The translations under genes and the position numbers were made by a program. Shown one piece after another: positions 55,031-64,000 of a stretch of 64,000 bases of DNA. This DNA comes from Typhlomys cinereus. Lineage: Eukaryota; Chordata; Mammalia; Rodentia; Platacanthomyidae. The DNA lies in assembly GCA_023101885.1 (NCBI GenBank), contig JALPQD010000125.1, positions 4,881,140 through 4,945,139 on the forward strand, read 5' to 3'. Under the pieces are notes generated by a model. That model made no database searches and was not told the origin of the DNA. It was given only the letters and a program-made list of their open reading frames with translations. Each line of letters opens with the position of its first letter. Positions within the stretch are counted from its first letter, which is position 1.

Positions 55031-57527
55031 CAAAAACAATAGAAAATTTATCTGGAAGTATGCTCATTAAACAGTTTTTCCAAATGTGGCATCTGTCATT
55101 CAGATTGTGAATGAACTTAACATTTTATGTATCTGGGACTCTCTCCTCAAAACATTTGTTGTTGTACACATAAAAGATTAACACAGTAACTCACTAAGTT
55201 ACCACTGGTGATATTATGAGAGAAGGGATAGAAAAGTGAGTGAAATAATAGATTTTTGTTTAACTATCTCATACAAATATAGAATGTTAGATCTTAACTG
55301 TTATGTACATAAACTCCTTTAATTTAATGATGAGGAAACCAAAGCATTAAGAAATTTCGTGACTGGTCAAAGGTTATTTCATTGACTAGGATTTGACATG
55401 GGGTTATTGTTCTGTTTCCTCGAACTACAATTTCATAGCCTTCCTTTGATAGCTCCATCATATGACAAGTAAGTGACTAAATGACATTAGGAATATGACA
55501 CTTTACTGTGTGGCAGGGTCTGATTCTCAGCAGGTGATAACAAATGCCCATCTGTCTTCCCTGCCTCCTTTTCTTAGTTCTGCTTTTAGCTAGTACATAG
55601 CAAGGTCAGGAAGATGTATTATCCCATCAGTGGGTTCATTCACCTGTGGTATAACTTATAGGAAATAAGAATTTCTCATATCTGTCAATCTTTTTTGTCA
55701 AACAGTATTGGTAAGGTACTTTTAACTTTGTCTTTAGAATACTTTGGCACACGGCCTCGTCTTGCATTTCTTTGCTCTTTCCCCACTTCAACCAAACAGT
55801 AATCTTTACCACTGATCTCTCATCACTTCCTGAATGGGAACAATGTAGGGTCCTATGCTTGCAGTTATCTAGGTGGTTGAGAAGTTCTTGCTTTGAAAAC
55901 TGAGGAATGCCACTGATAGGCAATTACTGCTCCAACAAGTAGCCTGCAGCCTGGAGGAAACTCAGTGGGGGACCACATATACAAATAGACAGGAAGTACT
56001 AGGGAAACTGGAAGGGGAGAAGAAGGATTGTAGTGGGAAAAATGAGAAGATGGGATTGGGAATGAGGCATGAAAAATAATATAAATTCATTGTATATTCA
56101 CATATGAATCTCTAAAAGAATAAAAGAAATTAAATAAAAGAAAGGGAAAAAAGAGAAATGAGGGGTAAAAGCACTTTCTCATGGACCTAGTGGGAATCTC
56201 TTAAAGATATTTTATGCCTTTGGAAGAAAAATGAATCTGACTTTGCCTCCTGTATCTAAATGGTTTCAAGAAGTGCTGGGTGTCAGTTTATTAAGAGAAA
56301 TCACTGGTTTATTTCAATAGGATTGCTGATGGGCCTGCTTCCCAGTGGGGTCAAGGGACATTTCCTTCCTTCCTGTCCCTCTTCTTTTTATTTATGGTAA
56401 AGCTTTGATCTATTTAGGGGTTATGGGATAAGAAGGAAGACATCTGGTAATGTCATTTTCTAGCAAAGACTGAGAGTAACATCCAAGAAACTTTCCTCAC
56501 CCAGTTTGTGGCTGCCTGTATCTCATCTCCAGAACTGGACATTCTGAAGGGGACAGAAGCCAGATGTAATATCTTTGGTCCATATTTTATCCCTCTGTGG
56601 GATTTCCTTTCATCTTTAATCCAGGTACAATTTAAGAATTTCTTACATTCAGAGAGAGCCAAGAAGTTGAGAAAACAAGCTTGTAAATCTTTGATTTTAC
56701 CATGCTATTGTGTAATTTTTGTTTGTAAAGAACTGTGAGAATTTATGTTATTTATTCAAGAGTTATAATTTCTTGCTTGAACTAGTTTCTCAAAGATTGG
56801 ATTAAGGGGTCAATTTGTGAAAATACACTATTTTGCAAAGATAGAAAGAAGAGATTTAGGGAGAAATAAGGGGAAAGATCAGTCCAAGGTAAGATGGGCA
56901 TTTCACTTTGGGGATGAAACGTGTGCTAGGCTTGATGAAATTTATGCCTTAAACTCTAACATTAAATGAGGAAACATAATATAGGTAGATTCTTTGATCA
57001 TGTTTACAAAGGAGATAGAACATGCATGCTCATCAATATTATTGAAAAGATAAGTCCTGAATGCTAGGAATCTGAGACCTGAAAAAAATTACACACAGTC
57101 AGAGCATAACACGTTTTATGTAACAAAACATTGATAGATGCAGGAGACGTGTATGCTGGAAATGTGTTTCTATTTCATGTTTTAGCATTTGTTGTCATGC
57201 ACTACATTGAAGCCCTTTTGGCGAAGCATAGGACATGCTAGAGGAACTCTGGTGGCTAAGCACCTGGAATCATGATTGTCATATGGTGTTCAGACTTTCC
57301 CCTTAGTCATTCTGTGACAATCATGACCATGGAGCTTTGACTAGTTTCATGTGGGAAAGACTTGATATTTCTTTGAACCCATACCTTTTGCTCCTTTCTC
57401 CGTAAGTCCTTTGATACTGAGAAGGAAAACATCTACTCATCATTCTTGTAAAGTACATGTGTGGTTGACATAATGCTTGTGAATCAAATTGATTCACAAT
57501 GGGAGGTGAAGATGGGTGGTGTCCCAG
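55031..57527. other. Unique sequence with a MIR
   Basis: About 55310-55450 ('aatgatgaggaaaccaaagc','actggtcaaaggttatttca','ctaggatttgacatgggg') is probably a MIR. The short minus-strand frame at 55636-55923 and the overlapping frames at 56453-56738 have no recognisable similarity. Otherwise featureless AT-rich DNA. Confidence 0.4.
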
Positions 57528-57533
57528 TTGCTC

Positions 57534-57955
57534 TGCATTGTTGCTGATAAAACCACCATTAAATGACTTAGGAGAACAAAGGGTTTATTCTCTTATGATA
57601 GTCGGTTACAGTTCATAGTCCACCTTGACGGGAGAGCATGCACCAACACCAGGGCTGAGGGAACATCATCTTCACATCATCTTCACATAATGGGTGAGAG
57701 AGGGATGATCCTTAGTTGCCAGACCAGCATTTCTGGCCAAGTCCACATAAAGATTCCAACTTCCTCAACCAGCTCTTTGTATTTTATTCACCTTTCCAGG
57801 GTCTAGTTCCACTCTCCATAGGTTGGGCCATTCCCACCAATTAGATAATCTCCTGCAGGTTCACTGTGGGCTTAACTTAACTATTAATTATCTACAAATG
57901 TGCTCGGAACTTGAACCATCAACCATCAAGTTGACATGTGAATCTAGCTATGACA
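57534..57955 (-). mobile_element. LTR-like repeat ('caacttg' family), TG...CA ends
   Basis: On the minus strand: TGTCATAGCTAGATTCACAT, 'gtcaacttgatggttgatgg', 'ctgcaggagattatctaatt', 'gaatggcccaacctatggag' and an end ..gcaacaatgca. A 12-bp unit (catcatcttcac) is doubled at about 57664-57688. Same family as 53686 and 58283, in the opposite orientation. Confidence 0.68.
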
Positions 57956-58199
57956 GGTGGATATTTGCTTTTCTCCTTGGTATCTGTCCAAGGTAGACAA
58001 TTCCAAGATGAACCTCAGAAATGTTTTCAGGAGGTCCTAGAGAACTGATGGACAACACAGTGCCACATCCTGTATTTGGTTTCTCTCTTTCTCACCACAG
58101 TATTTTCTCCCTTTGACTATCTAGGTTTGCTCCTCAAATATGCTGTGCAGCTTTGCTAGAGTTTCTAATTTTTGAGGATCTAAGTTGAGATAGTATTTT

Positions 58200-58282
58200 C
58201 TTCTTTATGCATGTGTGTGATTGCACATGTGTGTATGTCTGTTCTCATGAGTTTGGATGCCAGTGTTTGTGGGGAAGCATGT
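58200..58282 (-). mobile_element. B3-type SINE, 3' part, left of a nested insertion
   Basis: GT-rich tail sequence (atgcatgtgtgtgattgcac, then gtttggatgccagtgtttgt). It continues at 58706 after the inserted LTR-like repeat. Confidence 0.55.
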
Positions 58283-58705
58283 TGTCATAGTTGGGCACAA
58301 GTGTCAACTTGACAGTTGTAGGTTTGAGCTCTGGACACATTTGTGGAGAATTAATAGTTGAGTTGAGCTCAGAGTGAAACTGCAGGAGATTGTCTAGCTG
58401 ATGGGGAAGGCCCAGACTATGGTGGGTGGGATTAGGCCCTGGAATAAATCACAGACATCTGGTTGAGAGAGTTGGCATCCTTGTGTACACTTGGCCAGAC
58501 ATGCTAGTCTGGCAAGTAAGGATTGTCCTATCTCTCAGCTGTTATGTGGTGATGTGTGTGGCCAGTTCTCTGGACTCTAGTGTTGGTGCATGCTCTCCTG
58601 CCAAGTTGGACTATGAACGGTAACCAGTAATCATAAGAGAATAAATCACTTGTTCCCTTAAGCCATTTGATGGTCATTTATCAGCAACCATGAAGGCGAA
58701 CTGCA
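58283..58705 (+). mobile_element. LTR-like repeat ('caacttg' family) nested in a B3 SINE
   Basis: Starts TGTCATAGTTGGGCACAAGT with 'gtcaacttgacagttgtagg', 'gattgtctagctgatgggga', 'aggcccagactatggtgggt' and 'gagttggcatccttgtgtac'. It has aataaa near 58640 and ends near 'agcaaccatgaaggcgaact'. Same layout as 53686-54104. Confidence 0.68.
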
Positions 58706-58968
58706 ACGCATATGTATATGTACATGTATATGTGGAGGTCCTAGGTTGATATTGGATATCATCCTCAGTCACTGTTCTACCTTATTCCTTGAGTTTGGGT
58801 CTTTCAAGCAAACTCAGTGCTCATTAGAATGGCTACTCTAGGGATCCCCAGTCTCTGCCTTCTGGATTGCCAAGTTCACCTGGCATTCACATGGATTCTG
58901 GGGATCTAAACTCTGGTCCTCTTTCTTGTATAGTGATTACTTTAACCAAAGTACCATCTCCCAGCTCA
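58706..58968 (-). mobile_element. B3-type SINE, right of the nested insertion
   Basis: 'atatgtggaggtcctaggtt', 'gatattggatatcatcctca', 'tcactgttctaccttattcc', then 'tctggggatctaaactctgg' and 'agtaccatctcccagctc' (the tRNA-like head on the minus strand). A nearly complete antisense B3. Confidence 0.75.
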
Positions 58969-59029
58969 ATCTTTTAATATGTCTCTTGTTCTGGATATGA
59001 CATTTTTTTCATTTTTGTCTTCGAAGAAG

Positions 59030-59150
59030 TGTTGTGAAGTATTTTACCCACATAAAGAAACTGAGGCTGAGAGAATTTCACCAACAGATGATCATAGCTA
59101 ATATGTAATATGGTGACATAGCTAATATGTGAATGTCAGATTCAAATCTT
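59030..59150 (+). mobile_element. MIR SINE
   Basis: 'aaagaaactgaggctgagag' is the MIR core; the region after it matches weakly. A 13-bp unit (atagctaatatgt) occurs twice at about 59096 and 59126. Confidence 0.6.
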
Positions 59151-59189
59151 CTTTTTGTATACATTCATACATCTTTAAAGCATGTGACT

Positions 59190-59470
59190 GCAGGTTGCCA
59201 GACAGGTGACTGAGACAATGACAGCATTTGTGTAGAAGACAATGAAATTTCATGGGATCCTGGCAAAATGTGAGGGTATGCAATGTCTAGACCCTTATCT
59301 GACATATAAACGCATCTGGACAATAATTGCAGCCAGGAATTCTGTGCCCAGTCGTCTTCTGTCCTCTACTCATGCGCACTGTCACACATGTATGTCCCTT
59401 CTCTTTATGTCTATCTGTGTCTTTCTCTCTTCTTCCCTCCTTTCAAATAAACAAATAAAATATTAAAAGA
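59190..59470 (+). mobile_element. Possible old B2/B3-type SINE
   Basis: Degraded head near 59195 and a 3' part with 'ctctcttcttccctcctttc' then aaataaacaaataaaatatt, similar to the tails of other B2/B3 copies here. Middle part not recognisable. Confidence 0.4.
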
Positions 59471-59585
59471 TAAAACAATTAAAAGAACCCTTCCCTTGAG
59501 AGAGAAAAGACATGGAATTGTGTGAGAAAACAGTAACTACCAACAGTGATGGGCAAAAATGGGAGCAAGACATGTGAAGAGGTTG

Positions 59586-61665
59586 TCTTTCTTCTTTTTT
59601 ATTATTTTATTTATTTATTTGTTTATCTATCTATCTATTTATTTATTTTTACAAGCATATTGAGTACTAATCCTTGCTTCCCTCCATCCCCCTGCCTTCC
59701 CATTCCTCTCCCTCCCCTTCATCAATCCATTCTACTCCCTCCCACCTTCTTGCCTGGCCATTTCTATGGATCCCAGGGTTCCCTCTGGCTTGTCTACTCC
59801 TGTAGAGGTTCAGACCTCTTGTGGCATACAAAGTTGCCTCTGTTCAGGCCACCCCACTGATAGGGACATTTCCCTTCACTCATCCAGCTTTAGTCCCGAA
59901 GGTGTCCATTGTAAGTTCTCATCTTCCCTGAGTTCCTCTCTAGTCTATGGGAGCATGTTGGTATGTCAATTATTATGCAGGTCTGGTAAGGACAAGAATC
60001 ACTACAGTGAATTCTTAGTAGCAGCAGTCCTGCCTTGAATAGAATGTCTTGTTCAGTGATGAACCTTCCCATCTTTAGACTTGCTCTTCTCTTATCCCAC
60101 CCACATCAACTTGCTGTTAAGTTCATGCTTTGAGCATCGTTGACTTTTTTGAATTTCTTCACCTTCTTTGATGCTGCTGCTGCTGCTGTCTGCATTCTTG
60201 GTTGATACAGAGCTTAGCCCTTTCCACCTTGCTGCTATTCTTTCTGACTTTGGAGCTTGGTCTCTAGGCCTTGCTGGTGCTCACTGTTCATCGATAACAT
60301 TGGTGCCCAGCCATTCTTCATTGATGTTGGAGTCTGGTGTCTTCAACCCTCCAGCAAGATAGAGGCTTGAGGCCTTCTCAGAATCCTTAAGCTTTGTGAG
60401 ACATTCTGGTCAAGAATGAAATAGCTATGGGTGTTTACTTTGAAGGACTCTACCTTTTGAGCGAGTTTATTTAGTAAAGTTATTCATATACATTACATTC
60501 TAGCAATTCTGTTCTTTCAGAGACCCTTGACTAACTAATACATGAAGAGATTAGAATGGCCTGATTTGGGTGAGCGTTGTCAGGTTGCTGGTATCTGCAT
60601 TATGGCTGGCTGTTTCTGTCCAGTTCACTGTTCTTCTACTGGCCATACTGTCAAGGTGTTGAGATCCCCTACCTCTGTTGTAGAAGAACACTTCTAGGCT
60701 GAGTGCTAAGTGCTCTTCAAATCTGTGAGTATAATAGTAACTATTTACAGAGCAGTTTGGTGTACTGTCTTCCTTCTTATAGGTTCATTGGCTGTGTTTG
60801 CCTATTGATTTATTTCCTTCCCTTTTACTGTTGTAGTTAACAGTAACAGAAATGTCTTGCATTCTGACAAGTGGGTCGTTAGTCCAATCAGAAAGCTGTT
60901 GATCGTCTTCTTGATAGTCATGCAACTATTACACTATTGCCATGATAATTTTTATTTCAACTTGCAGATATCATGAGTTGATAATGCCTGTGATTACTTC
61001 TCTCCCTCAGTAGCTTCTATAGCATTCCTTGGTACTGCGTAAATTATCCATCAAGGAGGAATTGCTCAGACCAGTTCCAATTGATACATTTTGTCCACGT
61101 TCTGTGATCCATTTGCTGCATCTTCAGTAATAGGGTCTTTCTGATTGTGTTTTCGAGTGCAACCAAGATCAGTGGCAAAAGCCTATATTATTTGGGGTCT
61201 TTGAGACCTCTCTGACCAACATTTTATTAGGAAGTACCACATTCCTGTTACTTCTAGTGTATTTTTAATTGTCACTATATACTAAGTGAATCAGCTCGGT
61301 CTTTTTCATTTTTTCCCTGTTTTCCTCACTCTGTGCTCTTCTGTATAGGGGCTGCCCATTCTTGTTCCTTTATTTATAAGACATTTTTTGACATGTTAGC
61401 ATATTAGGTTTCCATGGGGTAACCTCTCACAATCTTAGGGATTTTCTGTAAGTCCCACTGTCCCTTCTGTATTCCATCCCCTCATCCATCCCTAGGTATT
61501 TTTCCTAATTATTTCCTCCCTCACCCTTGTTGTTGTGGTGTCTTCCTTCTTATAGAGTCCCATGGAGGGGCCGCTTAGGCAATTACACTGTCATCTACAT
61601 GGGAATCCTATCCTTCTTTATCTCTGTTGTAGTTCCTAGAACAGGTGTTTTGATTAGAGACACCC
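59586..61665 (-). mobile_element. Old LINE-1 3' end fragment, the longest of three
   Basis: Begins with T-rich and (ATTT)-type repeats (59596-59650), then 'acaagcatattgagtactaa' and a pyrimidine-rich stretch. It runs parallel to 4667-5875 from 59650 to about 59925 and again from about 60715 to 61600. The middle (about 59925-60715) has no counterpart in the other two copies. A (TGC)n run lies at 60170-60190. Confidence 0.7.
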
Positions 61666-61667
61666 AC

Positions 61668-62037
61668 TGTCATGGTTTGAAATGTGAGTTGTCTTCCATG
61701 GGCTTATGTGTTTGAATCTTTAGTTATTTGGTAAAATCATGGCACCTTTAGGAGGTGGAGACTTGCTGGAGGAAGGCAGTCACAGTGGGTGAGCCTTGAA
61801 CTTGGTTAGCCCTACCCTGTTTTAGTGAGTTAGTTTGCTTTGTTTGCAGTTTCTACAGCTCTCAGCCTCTATGATAGATATTACCTAGGTCTCCTCCAGC
61901 TTCTGCCAGCCAACCATGCCTTTTCGCCATATGGTATTCTATCTCCCCTCTGGAACAATAAGCCGAATAAATCTTTCCTCTCTTAAGTTGCTTGAATTTG
62001 AGTGGTGTGTTAGCAACAGATAAGAGTAATCAGTATA
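61668..62037 (+). mobile_element. Solo MaLR LTR
   Basis: Starts TGTCATGGTTTGAAATGTGA and matches the right LTR at 51755 and the U5 of the left LTR at 50202-50255: 'cttgctggaggaaggcagtc', 'acagctctcagcctctatga', 'cagccaaccatgcc', 'aagccgaataaatctttcct' and an end near 'taagagtaatcagtata'. A full U3-R-U5, unlike the element at 50042. No 5-bp duplication is visible. Confidence 0.8.
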
Positions 62038-63099
62038 CCTGATCTCATAAAGAGGGGTGATTGCAACAGATGTTACACTGAGTATCTCAGCTTGTTTTAA
62101 GTATTTTTAAAAATTTACTTATTTATGCATTTCAACAGAATTATATGAATCAATAATATTATATTTTTTCTTAACAAAATATGCAAAGAGTATTTTTCTT
62201 GTCGTCATTCTATGAATAGCACAGTAATATAGCCGGTACAGAGATAGAATATTAGGTATTATAATTATCCTGTTTAAAATATGTGGGAGGGCATGTGTAG
62301 ATTATAAGTAAGTACCATACAATTGTTTCTAAGGTATTTGATTTTGGTATCTTCCAAGGATCCAGAAACCAACTCCTCAATAATATGGAGGGACCAGAGA
62401 ACTGACTTAGGGAAACTCTCTCCAAATCACTACAGTTTCTACTTGCTGATTTTATGCTATTTCTCTTCTTTTCACTACTTGCTTGGATTCTGAGGATGTT
62501 AGTCTATAAACTCTTTAAGTGGGGAAGAATTCATTGTGGGAAACACTGGAAAAAGAGATGATGGACTAGTCATTTCTTTCATTATGAATCAAATATGGCT
62601 AACTAAGGAGACCACCCCTGAAGTTAGAATGTTACAGTGGGCCAGGCAAACATTTCTGTGAGCAGAGATGTGAGTGGAAAACTCTCTGGTACAAGTGCTT
62701 CAGAGGCTTGAGGACTTTGACCTGTGTGGAGTGCGTGCAGAAGCACCGAGGAAGAGTGAGCAGCAGATGAAATCCTCACTCATCCGTACACTTCTTCACT
62801 GAAACATTTTCACTTCCGACTTGTTTAGTTCTGTGAATGCACAGAATGAATTTTACACCAATATTCACATTACAGCACTAGCACAGTGTTTTAGGCAGGT
62901 GGCAACTGGTTCAAATTAAATTAGAAATACTGTGAACTGAACTTCTTACCTAATGGATAGCAAAGAAAGGCTTTAGAATTGTCATAGTAAGTTATTTGAT
63001 TTAATTTAAAATTATAAAAAGTGAGAATAATATAAAATATTATTGATTGAATAATGGTTCCGTTCAATCCCTAGTGTCTCCATTTAAAATGTCTGAAAT
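62038..63099. other. Unique sequence
   Basis: Nothing recognised. Confidence 0.4.
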
Positions 63100-63320
63100 G
63101 GGGCTGGTTGTGATGGTTACATATCTGTGATCATAGTGCCAGAGGTGGAGCCAGGAGGATTACAAATTTGAGCTATCCTGGAGTATGCAGTGAGTTTAAG
63201 GCCAGCTTGGGTTAGCATAAGGCTTTGGAAAAAACAAAAACAACAAACAACAAAAACAAAAACAAAAGAAAGCAGAAACAAACAAAAAAGAAAATTAATG
63301 TAACGAGCAATAAAAATTCT
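63100..63320 (+). mobile_element. B1 SINE with long A-rich tail
   Basis: 'ggggctggttgtgatggtta', 'gccaggaggattacaaattt', 'cagtgagtttaaggccagct', 'tgggttagcataaggctttg', then a long AAAC-type tail (63229-63300). Plus-orientation B1. Confidence 0.78.
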
Positions 63321-64000
63321 TTAAAATTCAGCATAGAGTGAAAGAATTAGCCAAGAACCCTATTCATTATAATAGAGTACATGTTATTTCTGGAAAACAA
63401 TTGAAAATGCTTGAACATTAATTCAGTCACCCAATCAATCTAATTTCATTCTAAAAAGGACATGAATATACCAAAGTCATTTCATGTGCCTCAATGTCCA
63501 AGATTGGATGGTTGACCAGCAGCATCTTCTTACTAGGTTGTGAATGAAAAGTTGTCCTGTGCCTGATTAAACCATTGGATGGTCAGCAGGTTTCCTATAG
63601 CCTTCCTTTGGTTTAGCATCTATTGCTAATGGAGATTTCATCTGGTACACAATGGCCTTTAGTAAGTGATAAAATTTGTTTGCAGCAAAATTGAGTAATT
63701 ATAGTATCACCTGATTTATTTTTATGTAACTATGAAAAGTTTGCAATTAAAATTCAATGATAGGCTTTGCTCTGCTACAAAGAACTAAAGGACTAGTGCA
63801 TTAAAAATAGCTATTGTTGTTCCTTTTGATTTTGGTTCAAAATTGTCTATTGTAGAATTGACACTTTGACCACTTTCTTTGAAGTACTTGCTGCTATTGT
63901 AGTAGAGCTGAGTTTACAGTCCTGAGTCCCTTCCCTCCCTTTCTCCCCAAATATCTAGCAGGAAAAATATATTTTCTGTGATTAGTGGAGTCTGGGGATT
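63321..64000. other. Unique sequence
   Basis: AT-rich DNA to the window edge, nothing recognised. Confidence 0.4.

Noticed and set aside
55636..56738. Short open frames in the 55-57 kb unique region as small genes
   Set aside because: Lengths are within chance expectation for this much sequence and none shows a recognisable motif.
61663..62045. 5-bp target duplication around the solo LTR at 61668
   Set aside because: The flanking bases (cccac on the left, cctga or tatac on the right) do not match.

Overview
This window is a mammalian nuclear segment, almost certainly from a rodent. It holds 7SL-derived B1-type SINEs, ID/B4-type SINEs, B2/B3-type tRNA-derived SINEs, MaLR-type LTR elements and several ages of LINE-1. 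The youngest SINE family (1774-2080 and 6500-6826) has a CpG-rich body followed by a CA microsatellite and is not the familiar mouse/rat B2. I therefore suspect a myomorph rodent outside the mouse/rat group, for example a dipodoid or spalacid, but the species is not settled. I find no convincing host protein-coding exon, tRNA, rRNA, snRNA or promoter. The window reads as a gene desert or the inside of a long intron.

Layout. 0-14.5 kb: unique AT-rich DNA with old LINE-1 3' ends, two young CA-tailed SINEs with clear target-site duplications (TSDs), older SINEs, a MIR and LTR-like repeats. 14.5-20.7 kb: a nearly full-length minus-strand LINE-1 (L1-1) with 5'UTR, ORF1, ORF2, 3'UTR, poly(A) and a perfect 15-bp TSD, inactivated by single-base frameshifts. 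21.1-23.0 kb: two plus-strand LINE-1 3' ends, each with its own TSD, 25 bp apart. 23-33 kb: mostly unique sequence, a SINE cluster at 29.5-30.3 kb and an unexplained repeat-poor stretch at 30.4-31.2 kb. 33.0-38.4 kb: a second minus-strand LINE-1 (L1-2), cut off inside ORF1 and also broken. 38.6-49.5 kb: LINE-1 fragments, a compound microsatellite and SINEs. 50.0-52.1 kb: a MaLR element whose ends look like those of an RNA copy. 52-64 kb: SINEs, MIRs, nested LTR-like repeats, a large old LINE-1 fragment and a solo MaLR LTR.

How the parts work together. The only machinery encoded here is LINE-1: ORF1p (RNA-binding coiled-coil protein) and ORF2p (endonuclease plus reverse transcriptase). Its products elsewhere in the genome explain most of the window, because L1 ends, SINEs and apparently even the MaLR RNA at 50.0-52.1 kb are flanked by 13-17 bp TSDs and end in A-rich tails. 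The MaLR copy is the most interesting item: it runs R-U5-internal-U3-R-poly(A) between a 15-bp TSD, which is the expected product of an LTR-element transcript pasted in by LINE-1 rather than by its own integrase. A second notable point is that LINE-1 copies in the window fall into two groups with different 3' termini although the two long copies have closely similar ORFs.
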